Of a stretch of DNA of 64,000 nt, positions 53,451 through 61,625 are shown one piece after another. Made by a program: the position numbers and the translations under genes. Numbering within the stretch: the first letter of the stretch is position 1; each line of letters starts with the position of its first letter. The notes beneath the pieces were generated by a model, which was not told the DNA's origin, did not search any database, and saw only the letters and a list, made by a program, of their open reading frames with translations. Source of the DNA: Allobosea sp. CRIB-10 (GTDB lineage: Bacteria > Pseudomonadota > Alphaproteobacteria > Rhizobiales > Beijerinckiaceae); contig NZ_FOKP01000024.1 of NCBI RefSeq assembly GCF_900112185.1, forward strand, positions 39,901 through 103,900. The letters are read 5' to 3'.

Positions 53451-53481
53451 TTGAACCTGAAGTGGCTTCAGGTGCGATCAG
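53451..53481 (+). promoter_or_regulatory. MerR-type promoter upstream of dsbA
   Basis: TTGAAC (53451-53456), a 19-base spacer and a weak -10 (GATCAG, 53476-53481). The spacer holds a perfect 8-bp palindrome ACCTGAAG-TGG-CTTCAGGT. The first 17 bases are the same as in the ATPase promoter at 60671. dsbA begins 20 bases downstream. Confidence 0.65.
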
Positions 53482-53501
53482 TGTTCCGAAGGGAGGATTC
53501 C

Positions 53502-54137
53502 ATGTTCGCGCGTCGCTCGCTGCTTCGGCTCACGGCCGGTCTCGTCGCCATTGGTTTTTTCGGAAAGCCGGCGACGGCGCAGACCACGCTCGCCGCCAGG
53601 CTGCTGGAGCCCGGTCCGCTTCCCGAGAAGGTCTTCGGCGCAGCCGACGCGCCGGTCACGGTGATCGAGTACGCCTCGCTCACCTGCCATCACTGCATGA
53701 ATTTTCACATCAAGACCTGGCCGGCGTTCAAGGCGAAGTACGTCGATACCGGCAAGGTCCGCTTCATCGCCCGCGAGTTCCCGCTAGATCCGCTCGCGAC
53801 GGCGGGATTCATGCTGGCGCGCTGCTCGGACGATGCGAAATGGTATCCGATCGTCGACATGCTCTACAAGACGCAGGAGGGCTGGGCGCATTCGCCCAAG
53901 CCGCTCGACGCCCTGACCCAGACGATGAAGCAGGCCGGCTTCACGCAGGAGACGGTTGAGGCCTGCCTGTAGCGGGAGGATCTCTTCAAAGGCGTCAAGC
54001 AGGTCCAGGAGCGCGGCTCCAAGGAGTTCGGCGTCAACTCGACTCCGACGTTCTTCGTCAACGGCGAGAAGAAGGTCGGCGCGCTGACGATCGAGGAGTT
54101 CGACAAGGTCCTGACGCCGCGGCTGGCGGGACGCTGA
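53502..54137 (+). pseudogene. DsbA-like oxidoreductase interrupted by an in-frame amber codon
   Basis: The ATG at 53502 follows GGGAGG. The gene reads a signal peptide (RRSLLRLTAGLVAIGFFG) and a thioredoxin domain with the active site C62-HH-C65. TAG at 53970-53972 ends it after 156 residues. The same frame then continues for 54 codons (REDLFKGVKQ, NSTPTFFVNGEKKVGALTIE) to TGA at 54135-54137 and includes the essential cis-Pro loop, so the intact protein would have been 211 residues. One base change (CAG, AAG or GAG to TAG) explains it. Probably inactive, unless a suppressor exists. Confidence 0.85.
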
Positions 54138-54160
54138 CCGCGCCCCGTCGCCCAGCGATG

Positions 54161-54799
54161 CTAGCGCGCGGCCTTGATCGCGGCGGTGACGACGTCGGGC
54201 CGGCCGAGGAAGCGGCCGAGATCCTGCCAGACATTCTGGTTCTCCGGCGACTGCCGCCGGATGAAGGTCAGGCCGGATTTCGACCAGGGCAGGACCTTGT
54301 CGGTCTGGTTGTCGAGCACGAACTCGCCGCGGTCGGTGACGACGGTGAGCACGGCGTGCCCGCCGCCCTCCTTGTCGATCACCACCGTGATCAGCAGCGC
54401 CGAGAGCGGCCAGCCGCGCTTGATCAGCTCGCGCCGCTTCTCGAGGACGTAGTCCTCGCAGTCGCCTTTCCCGGTCTTGGCGTAGTCCCAGTTCTCGATG
54501 ACGCCGAACTGGTCCTGGTCGGTGACCGGCTCGATCGCCTTGTTGAACGCCAGATTGACCGCCAAGAGCTCGCTCCAGGATTTGTCGTCGAGGCGCATCA
54601 CGGTCGCGGCCGAACGCGGCGTCCGGCAGTCGTCGGGATTGTCGACGCAGAACTGCTGCCAGCCGATCGGCGTGCGCGACGGCTGGCCGGCATGAAGATG
54701 GGCGAGGTCGGTAGCGCTAGTCGCGAGGGCCTGCGTCACCATAGCCGACGTTGCGATGCCAAGGGCCGCCGCTGCGATGACGCTATGCCTTTTCTTCAT
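54161..54799 (-). CDS. Bacterial transglutaminase-like cysteine protease (BTLCP)
   Basis: A 212-residue exported protein (signal KRHSVIAAAALGIATSAMVT). The catalytic triad of this LapG-like family is readable: Cys in KGDCEDYVLEKR, His in GGGHAVLTVV and Asp in FVLDNQTD. Two further cysteines (QFCVDNPDDCR) may form a disulfide. LapG-type members cleave surface adhesins; here the substrate is unknown. Convergent with the broken dsbA, 23 bases apart. Confidence 0.9.
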   Translation of the reverse strand: MKKRHSVIAAAALGIATSAMVTQALATSATDLAHLHAGQPSRTPIGWQQFCVDNPDDCRTPRSAATVMRLDDKSWSELLAVNLAFNKAIEPVTDQDQFGVIENWDYAKTGKGDCEDYVLEKRRELIKRGWPLSALLITVVIDKEGGGHAVLTVVTDRGEFVLDNQTDKVLPWSKSGLTFIRRQSPENQNVWQDLGRFLGRPDVVTAAIKAAR

Positions 54800-55024
54800 G
54801 ACGCTCTCCCGTGTCGTTGAGAGCGTTTCTAGCGAAGACGCGTTGAATTCGCGCGAAATCGGACCCCTAAATTATCGGCCTAAGATTCAGATTTCATTGG
54901 TATTTCTTGCCGCCCCGTCAACCTTAAGGAAGGCTTTCGTCATGACCCGCTTTGCTGCTCTCAAACAGGAGGACCGGGAGGATGTCACGGTTGCTTCCAG
55001 GCCAAGTCGCATAGGCAAGGCATC

Positions 55025-55186
55025 ATGAAGTCGCGCAACCGAGCTTTGTGCGCGGCTCTGATCGTTCTGGCGGTCTTGTTTTACGCGGTCAGCGTCGTGC
55101 GGATGCGCGAGGTAGAAGATCGTCGCCACCAGACGGATCCTAAGGCGCACTCTTCGAGCGCTTCGTCCCCACCTTCTCGACCCTGA
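55025..55186 (+). CDS. Small membrane protein (53 aa), too short for routine calling
   Basis: A 53-residue reading frame beginning MKSRNRALCAALIVLAVLFY: a basic N-terminus, one transmembrane helix (about 7-25) and a polar Ser/Pro-rich tail to TGA 55186. It resembles the short single-helix accessory proteins found in cytochrome oxidase and copper operons, but this is only a similarity of form. Its ribosome site is weak (GGCAAGGCATC). The rest of the 54800-55262 gap shows no other supported feature. Confidence 0.45.
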   Translation: MKSRNRALCAALIVLAVLFYAVSVVRMREVEDRRHQTDPKAHSSSASSPPSRP

Positions 55187-55262
55187 TGGCCTTGCGCGAG
55201 AGCCGTTCTTCCAGGCATTTTTTCGCGCGCTTCGCCTTATCTCCGTATCGGCCACCTTCGAC

Positions 55263-56183
55263 TCACAAGCGGGTGACATGGCCCTCGGTGCTTCTGATCG
55301 CCTCATCTTCGATCTGGATCGTCGTGTGGGTCAGCCCAAATTCGGACCGCATCGCGGCGCTCGCCGCCGTGAGGACTGCGGCTGATTTCGCCATGTCGTC
55401 GACGACCAGGTGACAGCTCATCGCGTCCAGACCAGACGTGATGGTCCAGACATGCAGATCGTCGACGGCGACGACGCCGGGAACTGCCGACAGCTTCGCC
55501 TCAAGCAGCCTCAGATCGATCTCGGGCGGAGTTCCCTCCAGCAGGATATGGACGGCCTGCTTGAGCAGGCTCCAGGTGCGCGGAACGATGAACAGCCCGA
55601 TGCCGGCGCCGACGATCGGATCGACGATCGTCCAGCCGGTGGCCATGACGACGATGGCCGCCACGATGACGCCGAGCGAGCCGAGCATATCGCTCAGGAC
55701 CTCGAAATAGGCGCCCTTGACGTTAAGGCTTTCCGACGATCCGCCCGAAAGCAGCTTCATGCTGACGAGGTTGACGCAGAGGCCGACGACCGCGACCGCC
55801 AGCATCGGGCCGCCGACAATCTCGGGCGGGTTCTGGAAGCGCCGATAGGCCTCGTAGAGGATGTAGACCGTCAGCACGAGGAGAACGACGGCGTTGGTCA
55901 GCGCCGAGAGGATTTCCGCGCGGACGTAGCCGTAGGTCCTCTCCAGCGTTGCGGGCCGTTCGGCGAAGCGGATCGCGACCAGCGCCAAGGCGAGGCCGCC
56001 TGCGTCCGTGAGCATGTGGGCGGCGTCCGCCAGCAGCGCCAGGCTGCCGGTCCAGAGCCCGCCGACGACCTCCGCGAGCATGAATGCGGTCGTCAGGCCG
56101 AGCGCCATCGCGAGCCGGCTCTTGTGCTTGCCGGCTGCGGTGCCCGCGGGCGCTGCCCCGCCATGGGAGTGGCCTGTGCCCAT
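55263..56183 (-). CDS. CDF cation efflux protein (CzcD/ZitB-like)
   Basis: A 306-residue six-helix CDF transporter. The Zn/Cd site is visible as HMLTDAG (TM2) and LSDMLGSLG (TM5), i.e. HxxxD and DxxxD patterns. The N-terminal His motif (GTGHSHGGAA) and a C-terminal cytoplasmic domain (VAVDDLHVWTITSGLDAMSC) are typical. It exports Zn(II), Cd(II) or Co(II) in exchange for H+. It is the last gene of the cad-like operon, 74 bases after PCuAC. Confidence 0.94.
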   Translation of the reverse strand: MGTGHSHGGAAPAGTAAGKHKSRLAMALGLTTAFMLAEVVGGLWTGSLALLADAAHMLTDAGGLALALVAIRFAERPATLERTYGYVRAEILSALTNAVVLLVLTVYILYEAYRRFQNPPEIVGGPMLAVAVVGLCVNLVSMKLLSGGSSESLNVKGAYFEVLSDMLGSLGVIVAAIVVMATGWTIVDPIVGAGIGLFIVPRTWSLLKQAVHILLEGTPPEIDLRLLEAKLSAVPGVVAVDDLHVWTITSGLDAMSCHLVVDDMAKSAAVLTAASAAMRSEFGLTHTTIQIEDEAIRSTEGHVTRL

Positions 56184-56257
56184 TTCCTGTTCCCCTCAGT
56201 CGCCCGTCCGGTCGCCGGCTCGCGCTCTCCAGATCGCCCCGTCGACACGCCGAGTGC

Positions 56258-56812
56258 TCAACTGTGATCCTTGTGTTCCGGTTCGCCGAGGTTCTCGACC
56301 CGGATATCGGCCGAGAGGCGGCCGGCGCGCTCGAAGACGAACGTCACCGGGATGAAGCCGCCGGGCTCGACCTTGCCATAAAGGCCGATCAGCGTGATCT
56401 GATGCGCTCCCGGCCTCAGCGACACCCTGCCGTTCGCCGGAACGGCCAGTTCGTCCAATTCGACGGGGCGGACGATACCGGTCTTGGTGTCGAGCGCCTT
56501 CAGGATCGCGTGATGAGCGGCGGCCGTCTCGATCTTGAGCAGCCGATCGGGACGAGCGCCGCTGTTGGTGAAGGTCGCGTAGAACGGGAACTGGTCGCCC
56601 TTGAGGGCCGATCCCTTCGCCCATGGATGAATCACGGCGACGCCGCCGCGCTGCGCCACCGGCTCCGGATGGATCTGGCCCATCGCGAGCAGCCCTGCGC
56701 CGACCAGCGCGACGAGCCCGCCGAGGCGCCAGACGGCGGCCCGCGAAAGCATTGCGAATGGCCTGACGTCGGCGGAAGCCGCGATCGCAAGCCATCGCCT
56801 GATCCGCTTCAC
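56258..56812 (-). CDS. PCuAC-like metal chaperone, second copy
   Basis: A 184-residue protein with an N-terminal anchor (VWRLGGLVALVGAGLLAMG) and a PCuAC domain: HPWAKGSALKGDQFPFYATF, LRPGAHQITLIGLYGKVEPG and VTFVFERAGRLSADI. Some copper ligands are less clear than in the copy at 48917 (KALDT... in place of HxxxxM), so copper binding is less certain. Overlaps the lspA stop by four bases, hence part of the Cd/Pb operon. Confidence 0.85.
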   Translation of the reverse strand: MKRIRRWLAIAASADVRPFAMLSRAAVWRLGGLVALVGAGLLAMGQIHPEPVAQRGGVAVIHPWAKGSALKGDQFPFYATFTNSGARPDRLLKIETAAAHHAILKALDTKTGIVRPVELDELAVPANGRVSLRPGAHQITLIGLYGKVEPGGFIPVTFVFERAGRLSADIRVENLGEPEHKDHS

Positions 56813-57348
56813 GTCCGCTCTCCCGACTTAGCCGGAGCGGCCTTCGTCTCCGCCAGACCCGCGCTGGCGCGGCCACGCCGATAATCGGCCAAAGCGGCCA
56901 GCAGCATCAGGCCGACGCCAGCCGAGATGGCGATGTCGGCGCCGTTGAAGGTCGGCCAGTGCCAGCCGCCCCAATGGAGGTCGATGAAGTCGGTCACGGC
57001 GCCCTGACGCCAGCGGTCCTGCGCGTTGCCGAGCGCGCCGCCTGCGACCAGCGCGAGACCGATGCGCTCCGCCCGGATCGTGCTCCTGACGGCCCAGACG
57101 ATCAGGCCGAGCGCGACGACGAGCTTGAATGCGGCCAGCAGACCCGGCCATGCCTCCAGCGTGTCACGGCCGATCCCGAAGCTGACGCCGTAGTTGAAGC
57201 CGAGACGCAGGTTGAGGAATGGCGCGATCTCGATCACGCGCGGCGGCGCCATGACATAGGTCAGGATCAGCCATTTCGAGAGCTGATCCAGCACCGCGGC
57301 CACGACCGCCCAGCCCAGCACGTCTCCCAGCCGCTTTTGCATCGTCAT
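56809..57348 (-). CDS. lspA: LspA-type prolipoprotein signal peptidase (PbrC-like)
   Basis: A 179-residue membrane aspartyl protease from the ATG at 57348. The two catalytic Asp motifs are GNAQDRW and FNGADIAISAGV; VLDQLSKWLI and NYGVSFGI are also conserved. In Cupriavidus lead resistance an LspA-like protein (PbrC) is encoded with the ATPase PbrA, and the present place in a P1B-ATPase operon is parallel. An accessory copy in addition to the chromosomal lspA is likely. Its start overlaps the methyltransferase stop (ATGA). Confidence 0.93.
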   Translation of the reverse strand: MTMQKRLGDVLGWAVVAAVLDQLSKWLILTYVMAPPRVIEIAPFLNLRLGFNYGVSFGIGRDTLEAWPGLLAAFKLVVALGLIVWAVRSTIRAERIGLALVAGGALGNAQDRWRQGAVTDFIDLHWGGWHWPTFNGADIAISAGVGLMLLAALADYRRGRASAGLAETKAAPAKSGERT

Positions 57349-57974
57349 GGTGTCGTGTTCTCGGCGCTGCGGCGCGTTCCGAGCCAGCGTCGGACGCGAC
57401 GCCGGTAGTCGCGGTAAGGCCGGCCCAGAGTCTGCGAGAGGACGCGTTCCTCGATGCGGACCTGAAGGACGATAGCGATCAGGAGAGCGAGCGTCAGGGC
57501 CGCCTGGATCAAGCTGGGCAGCACGATGAACAGGCCCACGAACAACAGGGCCTGACCGACGAAGACGGGATTCCGCGAGATCGCGAAGGGACCTGAATCG
57601 ACGATCGGACCCAGTTCGCCCTCGGCCGCGCCGATCCGCCAGGACCCGCCCATATGGCGCTGCGACAGGATCGCGACGCAGGCCCCGACCACGACGAGAA
57701 GATGCCCGAGCACATCGAGCCAGGGCCCGTCTAGGGCGCTGGCGAGCGGGTCGGCCTTGACCGGGTTGCCGACCAGCGCCAGCACGAGCGGACAGAGCAC
57801 CGCGCCGACGAAGGCGAGGCGAAACAGCGTGGCGGGCAGCGCCTGTTTTTCGCGCCCCTTGTCGAAGAGCCAGATCGGCCGTCCCGCTTCTTTCGCGAGG
57901 ATGGCCGACATGGCCAGGAAGCTGATGACGTAGACAACCGTCATCAGGTAGCTGGCGATTTCCATGCCCGACAT
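57345..57974 (-). CDS. Isoprenylcysteine carboxyl methyltransferase-like protein (CzcN-like)
   Basis: A 209-residue membrane protein with about five hydrophobic segments and the ICMT signature VDSGPFAISRNPVFVGQALL plus a C-terminal EERVLSQTLGRPYRDYRRRV. Proteins of this family (CzcN) occur in czc metal-resistance clusters; their substrate in bacteria, which lack prenylated CAAX proteins, is unknown. It follows the ATPase by 12 bases and is coupled to lspA. Confidence 0.9.
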   Translation of the reverse strand: MSGMEIASYLMTVVYVISFLAMSAILAKEAGRPIWLFDKGREKQALPATLFRLAFVGAVLCPLVLALVGNPVKADPLASALDGPWLDVLGHLLVVVGACVAILSQRHMGGSWRIGAAEGELGPIVDSGPFAISRNPVFVGQALLFVGLFIVLPSLIQAALTLALLIAIVLQVRIEERVLSQTLGRPYRDYRRRVRRWLGTRRSAENTTP

Positions 57975-57986
57975 GGCGCGCGCCGC

Positions 57987-60635
57987 TCAAGCCGCGCGGC
58001 CGGCGTTGAAGCGCAGCAGCCGCAGGGCGTTGGCCGTCACGATGACGGTCGCGCCAGTGTCGGCCAGGATCGCGACCCACAGCCCGGTGTAGCCGAACAC
58101 CGTGGTGACCAGGAACACCGCCTTCAGCCCGAGTGCGATGGCGATGTTGACGCGGATGTTGGCCATCGTCGCCCGCGCCAGCCGGATCATGGCGGCAACG
58201 TCCCGGACCCGGCTCTTCAGGATCGCCGCGTCGGCTGTCTCGAGCGCCACGTCCGTGCCCGAGCCCATCGCCACGCCGATGCCGGCGGCGGCGAGCGCCG
58301 GCGCGTCGTTGATGCCGTCGCCGATCATCATGACCGAGGCTTCAGCCGACAGCGCCTTGATCGCCGCGACCTTGTCCTCCGGCATCAGCTCGGCCTTGTG
58401 CTCCATTCCGAGCGAGCCGGCGATGGCCGCGCCGGTGCGGGCGTTGTCGCCGGTCAGCATCAGCGAGCGGATTCCCATCGCCGTGAGCTCGGCGATGCCG
58501 GCGGCGGCGTCCTCGCGCGGTTCGTCGCGCATCGCGATCAGCCCCGCCAGCGCGCCGTCGGCGATCACGGCGGCGACGGTTTTGCCGGCCGTCTCCAACT
58601 GCTCCACGGCAGCCTTGGCCTGCTCGTCGAAGCTGGCTCGCGAGAGCGCGTGGCGCGGCGCCCCAACGAATATCACGGTCCCATCCAGCGTGCCGGTGAC
58701 GCCCTGTCCGGCGATCGCCTTGGCCTCCATCGCATTGCGCACCGGGATCGCATGCGCCTTGGCGCGCTCGATGATCGCCAGCGCCAGCGGGTGGCTCGAT
58801 CCGGTCTCGACGGAGGCCGCGAGTTCGATGACCTCGCGCTCAGTCCGTCCCAGCGCGACGACCTCGGTGACGCGCGGGCGGCCTTGCGTCAGCGTGCCGG
58901 TCTTATCGAAGGCGACGATGCTGGTCTTGGCGGCGGCCTCGATGACGACGCCACCTTTCATCAGCAGGCCTTGGCGCGCACCGGTCGAGAGCGAGGCGGC
59001 GATCGATGCCGGCACCGAGATCACCAGCGCACAGGGGCAGCCGATCAGCAGCAGCGCCAGCGCCCGGTAGATCCAGACCGACCACTCTCCGCCGATCATC
59101 AGCGGCGGCGCGATGGCGACCAGTACGGCCAGCCCGACGATTGCAGGCATATAGACGCGCGAAAAGCGGTCGATGAAGCGCTCGGTCGGCGCGCGCGCCT
59201 CCTGCGCCTCCTCGACCAGCCGGATGATGCGGGCAATGGTGTTGTCCTCTGCCGCCTTGGTGACGCGCACGCGCAGCGCCGCCTCGCTGTTGACCGAGCC
59301 GGCGAAGACCGGCTCGCCCACGCCCTTGGTTTTCGGCACCGACTCGCCCGTGACCGGGCTCTCGTCGATGCCGGAGACGCCGTCGGTGATCTCGCCATCG
59401 GCCGGAATGCGATCGCCCGGCCGGACGAGCACCGTCTGGCCGATCGTCAGGGCGGCGGCGTCGATCGTGCGCGTCTCGCCGTTCTCCTCAATGATCGCCG
59501 TCTTTGGCACGAGGTCGCCGAGCGCCCGGATCGAGGCCCGCGCACGGTCGGCCGCGACTCCCTCCAGCACCTCGCCGACCGCGAAGAGGAACACGACCAG
59601 CGCCGCTTCCTCGGCCGCGCCGATGAACAGCGCGCCGGTGGCGGCGATCGTCATCAGCATCTCGATGGTGAAGGGCATGCCGGCGCTGGCCGCCGCATAG
59701 GCCTTGCGCGCCACGGGAATGATCCCGATCACGCAAGCGGCTATGAAGGCCCAGTGCGCGGCGGCGGGCCAGGCGAGGCTGGAAGCCCAGGCTGCGCCGA
59801 GCAGCGCGCCTGTCGTTAAGACGAGCCGGCCCTTGTTGGTCTGGTACCAGGATACGCCTTCGGGCATTGCTTGATGGACGTGGCCGGGCAGGCCGTGGCC
59901 GGCTTCCGCAGCATGGTCGCGCGAGCTTTCGACCGTCGCCGGCTTGCGCACGTGCTTATGATCGTCGTGAGAATGGCCGTGATCGTCATGGGTATGGCGA
60001 TGACCGATATGGTCGTGGCCGGCATGATCCGCGTGGTCGCAGCCATCGCCTTGACCAGACCTGGACGCCTGCGTCTTCGACGCCTGCGATGTGGCGGTGA
60101 ACCCGAGACTGGCAACACGGTTCTCGATGGCGTCGCGCTTCGTCTGGCTCTCGTCGAGCGCCAGCGTCAGGGTTTCCGACATCACCGAGAGCTTGACGTC
60201 GCTGACGCCCGGCAGTCGCTCGATAGCGCCGCGAATGGTCGATGCGCAGCCTGCACAGTCCATGCCGCCGATCTTCCAGCTCAGGGATGCAGGCTTGTGC
60301 TCGATCGCCGGCGCAGGCGGCGCTTCGGCATGTCCATGATCATTGCAGCAACCGCAGGCCGCCGCCGGCTCCGGGGTCGGGGCTGCCGTCGTCTTCGCGG
60401 CCACGACCGCCGTCGTGTAGCCGAGGCTGGCGACGCGCTTCTCGATCGCCTCGCGCGGGCTCTGGCTTTCGTCGAGCACGAGCGTCATCGTCTCGGACAT
60501 TACCGAGAGCTTCACGTCGCTCACGCCGGGCAGCCGTTCGACGGCGCCGCGGATCGTCGCCGCGCAGCTCGCGCAGTCCATGCCGCCGACCCTCCAGCTG
60601 AGTGTCTGGAGCTTGGCATCCGCGGTCGCTGTCAT
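57987..60635 (-). CDS. cadA: P1B-type Cd/Pb/Zn-exporting ATPase with two HMA domains
   Basis: An 882-residue ATPase from the ATG at 60635. Two tandem HMA domains (GMDCASC near residue 20, GMDCAGC near 126) are nearly the same sequence (both contain ERLPGVSDVKLSVMSET), followed by a His/Asp-rich linker (GDGCDHADHAGHDHIGHRHT, and more). Then the ATPase core: IGCPCALVISV in TM6, DKTGTLTQGRP, SSHPLALAI and GDGINDAPALAAAGIGVAMG. The CPC motif, His-rich linker and operon point to Cd, Pb or Zn export. The promoter at 60671 is MerR type. Confidence 0.95.
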   Translation of the reverse strand: MTATADAKLQTLSWRVGGMDCASCAATIRGAVERLPGVSDVKLSVMSETMTLVLDESQSPREAIEKRVASLGYTTAVVAAKTTAAPTPEPAAACGCCNDHGHAEAPPAPAIEHKPASLSWKIGGMDCAGCASTIRGAIERLPGVSDVKLSVMSETLTLALDESQTKRDAIENRVASLGFTATSQASKTQASRSGQGDGCDHADHAGHDHIGHRHTHDDHGHSHDDHKHVRKPATVESSRDHAAEAGHGLPGHVHQAMPEGVSWYQTNKGRLVLTTGALLGAAWASSLAWPAAAHWAFIAACVIGIIPVARKAYAAASAGMPFTIEMLMTIAATGALFIGAAEEAALVVFLFAVGEVLEGVAADRARASIRALGDLVPKTAIIEENGETRTIDAAALTIGQTVLVRPGDRIPADGEITDGVSGIDESPVTGESVPKTKGVGEPVFAGSVNSEAALRVRVTKAAEDNTIARIIRLVEEAQEARAPTERFIDRFSRVYMPAIVGLAVLVAIAPPLMIGGEWSVWIYRALALLLIGCPCALVISVPASIAASLSTGARQGLLMKGGVVIEAAAKTSIVAFDKTGTLTQGRPRVTEVVALGRTEREVIELAASVETGSSHPLALAIIERAKAHAIPVRNAMEAKAIAGQGVTGTLDGTVIFVGAPRHALSRASFDEQAKAAVEQLETAGKTVAAVIADGALAGLIAMRDEPREDAAAGIAELTAMGIRSLMLTGDNARTGAAIAGSLGMEHKAELMPEDKVAAIKALSAEASVMMIGDGINDAPALAAAGIGVAMGSGTDVALETADAAILKSRVRDVAAMIRLARATMANIRVNIAIALGLKAVFLVTTVFGYTGLWVAILADTGATVIVTANALRLLRFNAGRAA

Positions 60636-60670
60636 GAGTCGTCTCCGCTTGTGGGCGCGATCAGACGTCC

Positions 60671-60701
60671 TAGATACGATCTCTAGCCACTTCAGGTTCA
60701 A
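60671..60701 (-). promoter_or_regulatory. MerR-type promoter of the ATPase operon
   Basis: Minus strand: TTGAAC (60696-60701), 19-base spacer containing CCTGAAGTGGCTAGAG, then TATCTA (60671-60676). The start would fall near 60664, 29 bases before cadA. The overlong spacer and inverted repeat are as in zntA and pbrA promoters. The regulator gene is divergent and begins 15 bases away. Confidence 0.8.
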
Positions 60702-60715
60702 GAGGGAAAATGCAG

Positions 60716-61159
60716 ATGGACGCGAAAAACATTGCGCGCGCCATGCCGATAGGCTCGCTCTCGGACCGGACAGGCGTGAAGGTCGAGACGATCCGCTATT
60801 ACGAGCAGGTCGGGCTGCTGCCGCAACCTGACCGCTCGGAGGGTAACCAGCGTCGCTATGGCCGGGCCCATGTCGAGCGCCTGGCCTTCATCAAGCATGC
60901 CCGCGACCTCGGCTTCCCCGTCGACGGCATCCGCGCACTGCTCAGGCTGTCGGACAACCCCGGCATGTCCTGCGACGAGGCGCATGCGATCTCCGTCGCC
61001 CATCTCGACGATGTCCGCCACAAGATTGCGCGGCTACGCTCGCTGGAGAAGGAACTCGAGCGTATCGCGGCGACCTGCTCGGGCGGCGTCACCGCTTGCG
61101 ACTGCGCCATCATCGAGACGCTGGCAGATCACAGTCAGTGCAGTCACGACCAACATTAG
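60716..61159 (+). CDS. MerR-family Cd/Pb/Zn-responsive activator (CadR/PbrR-like)
   Basis: A 147-residue activator from the ATG at 60716, nine bases after GAGGG; the ATG at 60710 is too close to the ribosome site. HTH: VKVETIRYYEQVGLLPQPDR, then NQRRYGRAHVERL. Metal cysteines C86 (MSCDEAHAIS), C121 (ATCSGG) and C128 (TACDCAIIETL) are spaced as in CadR/PbrR/ZntR. A C-terminal His/Cys tail (QCSHDQH) resembles CadR. Divergent from the ATPase gene, it would activate it on metal binding; two other sites (53057, 53451) extend its likely regulon. Confidence 0.93.
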   Translation: MDAKNIARAMPIGSLSDRTGVKVETIRYYEQVGLLPQPDRSEGNQRRYGRAHVERLAFIKHARDLGFPVDGIRALLRLSDNPGMSCDEAHAISVAHLDDVRHKIARLRSLEKELERIAATCSGGVTACDCAIIETLADHSQCSHDQH

Positions 61160-61210
61160 ATTTTCCACTGGTGGGGTGGGAGGCCAAGGTCGGCTGTCCA
61201 AAGGGGACCG

Positions 61211-61579
61211 TTAGATTCTCTTCTTGCCATCCGCACTGAACCGTTTGAGGAAGGCCGTCAGATCCTTGACCTCCTGTTCGTTCTTGATGCCGGGGAAGAC
61301 CATTTTGGTTCCGGGTATCTTGGCCTTCGGGTCCTTGATGTAGTCGGCAAAGACGGCCTCGTCCCAGGTGATTCCGGAGTTCTTGTTGGCAACCGAGTAG
61401 CTGTACCCCTCAACCGCGCCGGAGTGGCGCCCGAACAGGCCGTTGAGCTGCGGGCCGACACCGTTCCTGGCCGTCTCCCCGACTTGGTGGCAGGCACGGC
61501 ACTTGTTCCAGGACCGCTCGCCAGCCGAGATATACTGCGCGACCGCGCCGGTAGTCGATAGGGCGATGCAGGCAAGCAT
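61211..61579 (-). CDS. Cytochrome c paralogue with lost start (decaying copy)
   Basis: The mature sequence (YISAGERSWNKCRACHQVGE through ADGKKRI) is about 85-90% the same as the cytochrome c at 18062, with the haem site CRACHQ and no internal stop. But the start codons of the first copy are both gone: the equivalents of ATG 18466 and ATG 18448 are ATC (61613-61615) and ATT (61595-61597). The first remaining ATG (61579) leaves a short signal peptide with no basic N-terminus (MLACIALSTTGAVAQ). It could still be expressed from ATT, but is more likely a decaying duplicate next to the moeA remnant. Confidence 0.65.
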   Translation of the reverse strand: MLACIALSTTGAVAQYISAGERSWNKCRACHQVGETARNGVGPQLNGLFGRHSGAVEGYSYSVANKNSGITWDEAVFADYIKDPKAKIPGTKMVFPGIKNEQEVKDLTAFLKRFSADGKKRI

Positions 61580-61625
61580 AGGCCAGTAGGACTGAATATC
61601 CTCGCTGCTCCCGATCGGTTCTGGG

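Noticed and set aside
53970..53972. TAG in dsbA as a recoded (pyrrolysine-like) codon
   Set aside because: No pyl genes are seen, the codon is at a non-catalytic position, and a single base change explains it.
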